Shown here in pieces: positions 55,140-64,000 of a stretch of 64,000 bases of DNA (position 1 is the stretch's first letter; each line of letters begins with the position of its first letter). A program made the translations under genes and the position numbers. This DNA comes from Stictocephala bisonia (taxonomy: Eukaryota > Arthropoda > Insecta > Hemiptera > Membracidae). The notes beneath the pieces were generated by a model. That model was not told the DNA's origin and searched no databases. It worked only from the letters and a program-made list of their open reading frames with translations. Location: contig JAQJVL010000202.1 of NCBI GenBank assembly GCA_035578905.1, positions 248,001 to 312,000 on the forward strand, given 5' to 3'.

Positions 55140-55992
55140 TAAGGGACACCCTGCACGCTTCGTGTGCCAACCCCAACGCTCGCTGCGCTCGATACATCTC
55201 GGTCTTCGGCCTCGACATGTGACCTTTGACTAAAAATAGTAGTAGATTCACTTTATAACGTAAATTCGCAATGTAAAATGCACTTACAGTATCTCACTCA
55301 CACTACTTCCGTTACTTACTATTTATTAGTATAAATACCCAATGGTGTTACTTAGCCTATTTCAAACGTGTTTATTTCATTTGTTTTTGTTTAACAGCTG
55401 AAGATTAAACTCATTGTATAGTATTAAAATTCATCAATAGTATAGTACAGTTCAAGTAAAGGTCACACAACACAAATTTATTACAATATAAGTACAAAAT
55501 CCATAAATATTATGGTGATCGATTTCGGTGAACCACGCTCACCTTCCTCAGACCAGAGGGATTCACAAAAGAAATCGATCACCATAATATTTGTGCATTT
55601 TGTACTTGAATTGTAATATATTTGTGCATTTTGTGCTCATATTGTAATAAATTTGTGTTGTGTGACCTTTACTTGTACTGTATATGTACCAACACGTATT
55701 ATGCCAATTAAACAAAATAGTATAATGTCAAACATGCAAAATAAACATGTTTATTTATTTACAAAACAGCTGTTATTAATTTACTAAAATCAACTCAATG
55801 TTATCCTTATGGAACAATCTTTTAGGGGAGGTTTTTACCCCTTAGGAGTAGTTTATCAAGATGAAAATGCTTTAGTTGTCCTATTTTAGACCGAAAAAAC
55901 AGTGTACAAAATGTCAGCTCTCTGCTTACATGGGAAGTTAGAGCATTAGTGATGAGTAAATGAGTGTGAGCCAAAGCGTTGCCTTTTATAAA
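55140..55992 (+). mobile_element. Family A, copy 3 (nested insertions)
   Basis: Most complete 5' end of the family: AGGGACACCCTGCACGCTTC, GTGTGCC, CGCTCGCTGCGCTCG. Interrupted at about 55445-55690 by a family C snap-back and cut near its 3' TTTTATA by a mariner-like MITE. The core TTAACAGCTGAAGATTAAAC and GTTATTAATTTACTAAAATC are retained. Confidence 0.85.
55445..55690. mobile_element. Family C snap-back insert (Penelope-like) with hammerhead-like core
   Basis: Inverted arms of ~75 bp: TTCAAGTAAAGGTCACACAA ... GGTGATCGATTTC, and GAAATCGATCACCATAATAT ... TTGTGTGACCTTTACTTG. The right arm holds an extra ~31-bp direct copy of ATTTGTGCATTTTGTACTTG. Between the arms the minus strand has CTGAGGA-AGGTGAGCGTGGTTCACC-GAAA written as boxes CTGAGGA, stem GGTGA/TCACC and GAAA (55523-55551). 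Head-to-head partial copies are a habit of Penelope-like elements. Confidence 0.65.
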
Positions 55993-56394
55993 CAGGGTGT
56001 TTCTTTTCAAATACAACGCATGGTTTGAAATAGAAATAACAAAAAAAAAAAAAACATATCTATAACACATTTTATTACTATTAACATTTATTACTAATAT
56101 TTACATGATTTTAATGAAATTTTTGTTTATTTTTGGTGTTCAAATAAACCACGTCCTGCCATCTTTAGTAAATGTCTGGGCATCTTTTTCAAAGTTTGCT
56201 CAAAACCATGTTTCTAACCTCAACTTAATGACACTGCACGAAACCTAAATAAAGTGAACAACAATGCCACAATGTAAATCAGGTGATAGCTAAGGAAGAA
56301 GAAGAACCATGGCAACCATTCTATGAACTTTTGATTATCTTAAACCTTAATTTTCTGTACTTGTAAATAGGGTTGCGTCTTAAAAGAAACACTC
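55993..56394. mobile_element. mariner/Tc1-like MITE
   Basis: About 400 bp with ends CAGGGTGTTTCTTTTCAAAT and (inverted) AGAGTGTTTCTTTTAAGACG, both continuing CAAC. It is inserted in the TATA end of a family A copy, which fits TA-target elements. No transposase frame. Confidence 0.6.
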
Positions 56395-56699
56395 TATATA
56401 TAGAGAACTCTAACCAGATAACATATTCATATTCACCATTTTACATTTTTTACTACCGTCGTTTATTGACTTGTTAAAATCCAAACTAAATGCGATAACA
56501 GGTGCTGACAACTAATTACAGTAAAATAAACCATTTACAACAGTCATCCCCAGACCAACCTTTGATACTCCCTCTGCACATTTACGCGCCATGCAATGGC
56601 GTTAATGTTCAAAGCTGAACCTATTGTGTGTTTTAGACAGGTATAATATCTATATATTCAACTTTAATTCACACTGTTTACAATTTTAATAATTTTATC

Positions 56700-56830
56700 T
56701 CATACTACGGAACAGCCCTACACGCATCACGTTCCAACCCAGTCACTCGTTGCGTTCCTGTCACCTTGGCCCTCGGCCATGGCATGTATTTTACTACAAA
56801 TATTAGTGGATAAACTGTATTAAGTAAATT
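56700..56830 (+). mobile_element. Family A, 5' fragment
   Basis: GGAACAGCCCTACACGCATC, CACTCGTTGCGTTCC and CCTTGGCCCTCGGCCATGGC match the 5' portion of the family; the remainder is missing. Confidence 0.65.
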
Positions 56831-56894
56831 CGTATGAAGGGAACAAACTATAAAGTCTTGGATAACTGATGATAAATAAAAAAATGAATCAATA

Positions 56895-57642
56895 AGCTTT
56901 TATAAAAGCCAAATACCACTGATTGACTCACTTACTCATTCACTCACTCATCACGAAATTTCAAAAATCCACCGAACGGATTTACACGAAATTTTAAAGG
57001 AAGTTAGCTTTATCTTAGAACTTAGGCTTAAGCGGCCGGTGTCATAATTAGAATCTACAGTTTCCGGTGACAACCGCGTCAAGGTACTATCTACAATATT
57101 TACAAGATGACCAGACGTTTCGCCCATACTGTGATGTGGCATCCTCAGTGGTTTCTCTGAGACTAGCTGAGAAGTTAGCTTTATAAGTAGTATCGAAGGG
57201 ATCCACTAAGAAAGGATTTTTTTTTCGAAATTCCATTCCTAAGGAGTACAAACAGCCTCTCAAAATTTCATTTTTCCATAAGAATAAAATTTGGTTGATT
57301 TTAGTAAATTAATAACAGCCGTTTTGTAAATAATTAAACGTGTTCATTTTGTATATTTGACATTGAAATACCCCATTGATGCATTGAGAGTTTAATCTTC
57401 AGCTGTTAAAAAAATGAAATAAAAACGTTTTGAAATAGGCTAAGTAACACCCTATACTAATAAATAGGTAGCAATGCAAGTAGTGTGAGTTAAATACTGT
57501 AAATACATTTAATATTGTGACTTTACGTTATACAGATAATCTACTATTATTTGTAGTCAAAGTAACATGCCGAAACCGTAGGCCGAGGTGTATCGAGCGC
57601 AACGAGAGTCGGGGTTGACACGCGAAGCGTGCATGGGTGTCC
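56895..57642 (-). mobile_element. Family A, copy 4
   Basis: Inverted copy, nearly full length: starts (right) with GGGGACACCCATGCACGCTT, holds CAGCTGAAGATTAAACTC and GGCTGTTATTAATTTACTAA, and ends (left) at CACTCACTCATCACGAAATT and AAAAGC. Interrupted at 57014-57171. Confidence 0.85.
57014..57171 (-). mobile_element. Penelope-like insert with 13-bp target duplication and hammerhead-like core
   Basis: AAGTTAGCTTTAT is repeated at 57001-57013 and 57172-57184, a perfect 13-bp target duplication inside family A copy 4, showing insertion by a retroelement. The minus strand reads CCACTGAGGATGCCACATCA, CAGTATGGGCGAAACGTCTG (boxes CTGAGGA and GAAAC at 57117-57148, stem GCC.CAT/ATG.GGC), then TTGACGCGGTTGTCACCGG, a layout I associate with Penelope-like terminal repeats. 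Only 158 bp, so strongly truncated or a small non-autonomous unit. Confidence 0.7.
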
Positions 57643-59727
57643 CCTAATTGTTACATAAAAATAACATTGAAGGTTTGGAGCGGCCTCCTGAGGTCGGAGA
57701 GAAAAATTCTTTTTTAGGGCATCTCTAGGGCCTTAGTTAAACCTATATATCAAACTTCAAGTCAATCGACTTTGTAATTTTGGATATTTCGTGATGAATG
57801 AGTCTGTGTATATATGTGGCTTACAGTGTCCGCACACAACTAACCTCAGACTGAACCAATTCGGGTGATCAAAAGCCGAAATAAAAGGGCTTGACCTCCT
57901 GAGTGTTTTTAGACCAAAACGAACTGCCTACCTCAGTTAGAACCTGAGATATAGATGTTTGAGTGGGAAAAAATCCTTGGAATATCATTAATTAAGTAGT
58001 GTTTAAGTACAATTTTGTTTATGTATAGCTATAATTTTACTATGCTAAATTTACTTATCAACCGTATGGTTTTTATTAAATAAAGATGTACTGTTACAAG
58101 TTATAAAGTACTTCCCGATAAGTTTTAACTAAATCATGGTATGTCGAGAGGCTACAGTTTCAAACCTCAGGAAAAATTCGAAATTTCTGCTTTACTTTTT
58201 TTTAAGAACAAGTTTGATCCAAAAACCCTAAAAAAACTTCCCGACAAGCAAGAAGCAACATAATTTCAACCCTGATAACGGTTAGAACAATTCAATTTTA
58301 CTCGTTTGCGTTGTTTAAAAACCGTTTTACAGAAAAAAATGTCTTAAATATACAATGTCATATATAAATTTAAATAATTCTTCCAATCAATAGCAAAAGT
58401 AAACGAAATATATCAAAATGTATTCGTCTCCTAAATCTGAATAAATTATGGGTTTATAAAAGTCAAAATTTATAATTACTCTTCGTATTTAATATCACAT
58501 AACCGTTATGTGGAAACATTTATTTTTGTTTTAGCAAATGGCTTCAGTCACATGCCATATGAATGAATTTGTGAATTTACTATGATTGAAGAGCCGTTCA
58601 CCTAATCTGGGATTCAAACTTCAGACAAAACACTCCTCAGTCTGAAGCCAATTTGCCGACAACGTAAATATATACTGTCGGCCAGACATGACATAAACTG
58701 GTTACTTGTCCAAAGTATAAATACAAGAGGAGTGAAAGTATTAACTATAGAGCGAAGAAGATTGTCCTCTCATTTGAGTCCGGAAAGCCGGTATTCCTGT
58801 TCGATGAAATTAGTTCATATTCTGTCTTCACAGATAGCGCCAAGCGGTCTCACTATCTCTATCTCTCTTTAGATCTCTCTGTGTCTTTTCTGCACATGTT
58901 TAAGTAAGTAATTGCTGTGTTAATAGTACGCCATTAACAGTCGTCCGAGGGCTTATTGGGACCATTCACCATTAGATAGCAGCATGCGTTGCTCTGGTCT
59001 GTTTTATATATGTTCAATGTTTAAGGACTATGTATTGTGCTAGGACTAGGTCCAATTCTCGACTACATTATTTTCGTATTCACCATCTCATCCAGAATTT
59101 GCAATAATTATACGATTTTTCTGATTAGGCCTATGTCAGCAAATAAAAAAAAAACAACTTACAACAATCAGAAAAAAACAAAATCTACCTTTTTCACGTC
59201 CTTTAGATATTTTTAACATGTAGACCTACACGTTTTGCTTAAATGCCATGTGGAGATTCTGCAATATATATTACAATAAGTAAATTAAATTAAAACCGCT
59301 TTTTTTTTTTTTTTTTTTTTGCCACAGAAAATACAGTATATAAGACTTTTATGTACAAATTTGCATTAAGACTGATAGTAAAATAGTTTTAACGTTTTAT
59401 CTATTAAGTCCTACAAGCATTAACTTATGTGTAAAAATTGTCTGCAAATTTATTTATTTACATCCAATTCAACCCTTTATAGTGGTAATTATTTTTATAT
59501 GGTTTAATTTTTTCGATAATATTTATTTTCATGTTCTTTGCCTATATTTCTGATACTGGATAAAAGATACTGGACTTTTATAAAGCCTTTTTATATATTG
59601 TGAGTTATATATGTATCCTTTAATGTCCTGTACACCTATACAAAGTCAAAATAAACAAAAAATACTAAAAGTTCTCAAAAAAAAAAATGTTTCTAATAAT
59701 GAAAAATCGCTAAACACGTGTTGGTTC
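57643..59727. other. No gene recognised
   Basis: 57660-57960 has moderately balanced composition (GAGCGGCCTCCTGAGGTCGG) and may be an unnamed repeat. A T-run of ~20 lies at 59301-59320. 58596-58665 is weakly tRNA-like on the minus strand. A TATAAATA at 58716 has no gene behind it. Confidence 0.35.
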
Positions 59728-60030
59728 CGTTCACATATAATAGAAACACTGATCCGTTCACATATAATAGAAACACTGACCCGTTCACATACAATAGAAA
59801 CACTGATCCGATCACATCTAATAGAAACACTGATCCGTTCACATATAATAGAATCACTGATCCGTTCACACATAATAGAAACACTGATCCGGTCACACAT
59901 AATAGAAACACTGATCCGTTTACATACAATAGAAACGCTGATCCTGTTCACATACAATAGAAACACTGATCCGTTCACATATAATAGAAACACTGATCCG
60001 TTCACATACAATAGAAACACTGATCTCGCG
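59728..60030. repeat. 27-bp minisatellite (~11 units)
   Basis: Unit TTCACATATAATAGAAACAC then TGATCCG, step exactly 27. The 175-, 143- and 78-80-codon frames are read-through of this array. Confidence 0.95.
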
Positions 60031-61319
60031 AACTTCCCCCCTCCAAGCCGGAAAGCGTTTATTGAGGTATACAACACTATGACACAATCCAGTGATCTAC
60101 TGAATGCACCTGTGCGAGAGATATGGACTGAATTGTGAAGGTGAGAGACCTCTACTAAGTTGCAAGGAAAAAAGTACCAGCAACAGATGGATTTGATCTG
60201 ACGCTTGGTTTTTGTGCCTGATCACAAAACCGCTCAACCATTTCAACTCAGAAGCGTTTCAACGATGTGTTTGCGTTAATAGGCCATAACTTTATATGAT
60301 ATGAAACCACTCCAAAGGCGCCCAGTTGAGCGCTCCAAGGAATTTAGTTCTAGATTGTATCACAACTGTTACTAGAAGTAGCAAAGAGACTGCCTCACTA
60401 ACTTACCTACGTGTTCTCCTCCCCCTCTCTACCTCTCACGGTTCCCGCCTAGACTATATCAATGGAGTTTTTATATATTATTAGTCTACTCTTTCAGCCA
60501 AGGATAATTAATACTGAATTAAATAATAACAATAATACAAAACATTTGTACAGATGGCGTTAGTAGAAAAATAATTATTTTCACTTTAAAAAAATTAATT
60601 TTTTGTTTAACTTTACACTCGGTTGGTTAGTACCTTTTATCTACTCTATTCTCAACAATTTCATAATGTATATCGTGGGGATTCTTTATGAATTATGTAC
60701 CTTGAGTGGCCAAATTAGCTACTCTATTATTCATAACGATTTTTTTTATATTTACCCTCAACACTACATTTATAAATTATAGTATAACAATTTGATTTTT
60801 AAAAATGTTCAACATTAATTTTTTATGTAACACCCTTAATAAAGAATATAAGTGTGTTACATTCGATTGTAGTCTTTTTCCTCTTCAACATTGCTCTTTA
60901 TATATCGCCTTCTTGTAGAAACTGGTTCATGGTAAGACCGTTTACATGTACCATATTTTTGTTGTTGTACCATTGTACTAGTAAACCAGTGGTTTATATT
61001 AAATAAACGAAGCGCTAAAAACTAACATTTCCGTGAGAAATAAACAAAACCTTCGATATGTTTAAACATATTTTCTTAAATAACACGTTTTTTGTTTTTT
61101 TTTAAATTATCAACTTGTTTATTTATGGGATGGTTGCTGGTCGAACGATATATATGCCAAGGGAAGCTGTCGTTGGAAGGATTATCGCTGAGTGGTTTGT
61201 GGTTATGGATTCCTTCGGGAGAGACGTCTGTTCTGCTAGAAGATTAGTATTTGACTATATATTATTAATATTTGTAGTATGCATAAACTATATATATAGG
61301 GGTATTTAGTCCCCTAAAT
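60031..61319. other. No gene recognised
   Basis: AT-rich; a degenerate tRNA-like block on the minus strand at about 60185-60247 is too weak to claim. Confidence 0.35.
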
Positions 61320-61780
61320 AGGCACATTAAATATTTTGGCATTCCTTAACAGATGTAGACTATAATTCATTAGTATTCATCAGACAGTTTTCTATTGTCT
61401 GATAATGGAAGTCTTGTTTTTCAAAGGCCTTACAAAATAATAATTAATAGTAAAAAAAGTGTTGACCCTTCCTTTGACATCGTAATGCCGCAGCCTACTA
61501 CGAGGCAAATGATGATTCACAGAGTCAAAGCTCTGCTCATGCCATAAAATATAGCAGAGATAAATTAATGTTCATTTAATAAGGACTAGGTATTGGAAAG
61601 AGAATTTAAAAAATGTCGTCGATCATTGAAAATCTTTGAAGAAATCCAAATTGAGGGGAAGAAAACACTTTATTCGCATTAAAAAATGTATCAAGTCTGG
61701 AGAAAATCAGCCGTTCAAAAAACTTTCGAAGAGATGAGAAGATAGAAATTGGTCGATAATTATACAAGCTGGTTCTATAC
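61320..61780 (-). pseudogene. LINE reverse transcriptase N-terminal fragment, heavily decayed
   Basis: No long frame exists, but pieces of the RT fingers/palm read clearly on the minus strand: NYRPISIFSSLRKFFERLIF (61744-61761 codes NYRPIS), RLDTFFNANKVFSSPQFGFL, then after a gap and a one-base deletion SRA-FDSVNHHLPRSRLRHY (61511-61543 region), and YLSDNRKLS-like residues near 61390. Order and spacing match blocks 1 to A of CR1/Jockey-type RTs. It stops before the catalytic FADD. Confidence 0.75.
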
Positions 61781-63244
61781 ATGCAGACTAGTCAAATCAT
61801 TGATTGAATTCAACTTATAGATACCACTGAATTCTACAACCATAAAATAAACATTTGTTCAGAAAAATATAAATTTCTAGGTTTCTTATCGTCAAATAAA
61901 TAAATAATTTATAATATATATTTTTTTCTTTTTTTAATTTTTTTTACAAAAGACTGAAACACTGGTCCTATTTATTACCCATCCACCAATGAATGGCATA
62001 GTTGAACTACCACACACAAACGATTATCTACACGAGTTCTCATTACACAAACATTGTTTTTACACCACTGTTGTAACCTCCGATTACAATGCTAACTACC
62101 TGAGACTCCATCAGTGGCACGTGCGTTGGTAGACAATCAGTAAATTTACTTTCTATAAATTGGTAAAATAAAGTATGTAAATTATATAAACTGGCGGGAA
62201 GTGTAGATGGCTGAAGCCCAACTTTTTAAGTCAAATGTCTCAGTTTAGTTCTAATCAAAGTCTAAAAAAATGTTAAAAGGATTGGCAAATAACCACCGCT
62301 GTTCATTTGTACTCGTATACTAACCGTTCTAAAGAACAGTTTGCCTTAGTTTGTAAAAAGTACTGCGTTCGCTCATACACACTGATCATAATATTGAAAA
62401 TCCATATTTACTCATATTTTATACATATATTTTTGTTCAAGTCATGAATTCTATAAATGGTTTACCTTTATGTTATTTTTTGAATTAACTTACATTATCT
62501 TCTGATATATAGCGTGATTATTTAATTGTTTTTATTTTTTACGATTTATTTCGTATTATTAACTTAATTTTGGGTTTGACGGAGTTCGTGTTTTTAGAAA
62601 AGAAGTCCCAAATAGATAATTTATTTAGCACTCTTTCATTGCAGTTGGGTGTATACTGTAATGAAGCAAGTAAATGAAATAATATACAAATACTTTTATA
62701 ATTAAAGTTTTAAAATTGAAATGAAAAAATCCTAAGGAGGAATAAACAAAATGTAATACTTATTGCATTAGGATTACTTTGTTACTATCTGCAATCCATA
62801 AATTAAATTGGAGTCTTCAAAAAGATTTTGTTTTGAAATAAGGGCATAAATTCAATTATATTCATAGTATTCACTATTTATTTGATTAAAATAAACTCAA
62901 GAAATAATTTATTTTTGAACAGGTACTTCTTGGGTACAATTTATCATAAGAAAGGTAGATTATAGGTTGAACGCAATAACAGTCGCAATTTAAACTACTT
63001 AGTAGTATTTAACACTCAAATTTATTTCTTATTTTTATTGATTTTTAACTAGGATGCCAAAATCCAATTTGTCCTTAGTATATACTCGTATATAACCGAA
63101 GAATATTTTTTGCTGGTGTAAAAACCCCTTCTTTTTTACTATCCAGCAGTTCCACACACAGAGTTGTGTTGCTAAGGGCAGCACGCCTTGGACCATGGCA
63201 CAAAGCAAACATAAATGAGTCTGTTTGTAATAACACACATTGTT
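61781..63244. other. AT-rich DNA with a short dispersed repeat
   Basis: 62343-62420 resembles 1018-1100. Otherwise nothing recognisable. Confidence 0.4.
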
Positions 63245-64000
63245 TATCACACTAGCTGGAATTCCGTCCTTCGCCACGACATTGTTTGTTGTACTCGTTA
63301 TTTTATGCTGGAATTCCGTCTTTTGCCATGACATTGTTTGTTGTACACGTTATTTTATGCTGGAATTCCGTCCTTCGCCATGACATTGTTTGTTATACTC
63401 GTTATTTTATGCTGGAATTCTGTCCTTTGCCATGACATTGTTTGTTATATTCGTTGCTTTATGCAGGAATTCCGTCCTTCGCAATGACATTGTTTGTTAT
63501 AATTCTTACTTTATGCAGGAATTCTGTGCTTCACCATTACATTGTTTGTTAAACTCGTTATTTTATGCAGGAGTTCTGTCCTTCCTCATGACATTGTTTG
63601 TGTGTACTCTATTTTATTCAGAAATTCTGTGCTTGACCATGATATTTTTTGCTATACTTGTTATTTTGTGCAGAAATTCTGTGCTTGACCATGATATTTT
63701 TTGTTATACTCGTTATTTTATGCAGAAGTTCTGTGCTTCACGACATTTTTTGCTGTACTCATTATTTTATGCTGGAATTCCGTCCTTCGCCACGACATTG
63801 TTTGTTATACTCGTTATTTTATGCAGGAATTATGTCCTTCACCATGACATTGTTTGTTGTACTCGTTACTTTATGCAGGAATTCTGTGCTTGACCATGAT
63901 ATTTTTTGTTATACTCGTTATTTTATGCAGAAGTTCTGTGCTTCACGACATTTTTTGCTGTACTCGTCATTTTATGCATGAGTTCTGTGCTTCACTACGA
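63245..64000. repeat. 52-bp satellite array reaching the window end
   Basis: TTTTATGC recurs at 63301, 63353 and 63405 and onward with a 52-base step; unit GACATTGTTTGTTATACTCG, TTATTTTATGCAGGAATTCT, GTCCTTCGCCAT. About 14 units, with later units forming a second subtype (GAAATTCTGTGCTTGACC, ATATTTTTTGC). The frames at 63390-63981 are read-through. Confidence 0.96.

Noticed and set aside
58596..58665. Minus-strand tRNA-like block with GTTTGAATCCCAG
   Set aside because: Only a box B-like match; box A and stems are too weak to call.
58716..58910. TATAAATA followed by a possible exon and GTAAGTAA donor
   Set aside because: No coding capacity or other promoter evidence; such words are expected by chance in AT-rich DNA.
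59611..60138. 175-codon frame with a nine-residue RSHIIETLI peptide repeat
   Set aside because: Explained by the 27-bp satellite; equally long frames run on the opposite strand.
60185..60247. Minus-strand TGAAATGGTTGAGCGG ... AGATCAAATCC resembling tRNA boxes
   Set aside because: Both boxes are degenerate and no cloverleaf closes.
63390..63981. Hydrophobic repeat frames of 110-167 codons resembling membrane proteins
   Set aside because: Shadow of the 52-bp satellite in overlapping frames; T-rich DNA encodes Phe/Leu/Cys.

Overview
The window looks like gene-poor, repeat-rich chromosomal DNA from an arthropod, most likely an insect. Reasons: it is strongly AT-rich, no open frame resembles a complete host gene, it holds CCTAA/TTAGG tracts (the ancestral arthropod telomere pentamer) scattered inside the chromosome, and it carries decayed non-LTR retrotransposons of CR1/Jockey-like and R1-like types, hAT- and mariner-like MITEs, tRNA-derived SINE heads and many minisatellites. 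A hemipteran is only a guess. Most long open frames are read-through of minisatellites whose unit is a multiple of three (27, 30, 36, 78, 96 bp). I found no tRNA gene with a convincing full fold, no rRNA gene and no CRISPR array.

Layout. 0-10 kb: tRNA-like SINE heads, (TA)n, a snap-back hairpin beside a TTAGG tract, a 36-38 bp minisatellite, a CR1/Jockey-like LINE remnant (5.28-6.6 kb) and a 909-bp element with 162-bp inverted repeats. 10-20 kb: first copy of a TATCGATA-rich hAT-like MITE, a MITE flanked by TTAA, a 5S rRNA-like SINE, a GC-box-rich island and dispersed families A and B. 20-32 kb: a 36-bp minisatellite with a G-quadruplex motif in each unit, an R1-like LINE split by a second hAT-like MITE with perfect target duplications, a ~620-bp foldback, a 30-bp minisatellite, the longest open LINE frame (28.2-29.0 kb) and a cluster of G-quadruplex minisatellites in both orientations. 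32-46 kb: mostly AT-rich, with a second TTAA MITE, family B and C copies, 44-bp and 78/109-bp tandem arrays, two almost identical 107-bp inverted sequences 3.75 kb apart (38.46 and 42.31 kb), an RTE/Jockey-type LINE end and the third hAT-like MITE. 46-53 kb: a ~2.6-kb composite block present twice, 3.95 kb apart. 53-64 kb: fourth hAT-like MITE, more G-rich minisatellite, nested family A copies that hold a mariner-like MITE and a Penelope-like insert with 13-bp target duplications, an RT remnant at 61.5 kb, and a 52-bp satellite running off the end.

The elements do not form a pathway; their relations are nesting and parasitism. The best leads are: (1) a 5S rRNA-headed SINE whose 3' hairpin recurs in two other tails with compensatory changes; (2) the hAT-like MITE family carrying clusters of TATCGATA, the site bound in flies by the hAT-derived protein DREF; (3) the dispersed quadruplex minisatellite; (4) the 106/107-identical inverted pair carrying an ATGCAAAT octamer; (5) recurrent hammerhead-ribozyme-like cores in Penelope-like fragments. 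Family names are by eye; no database was searched.
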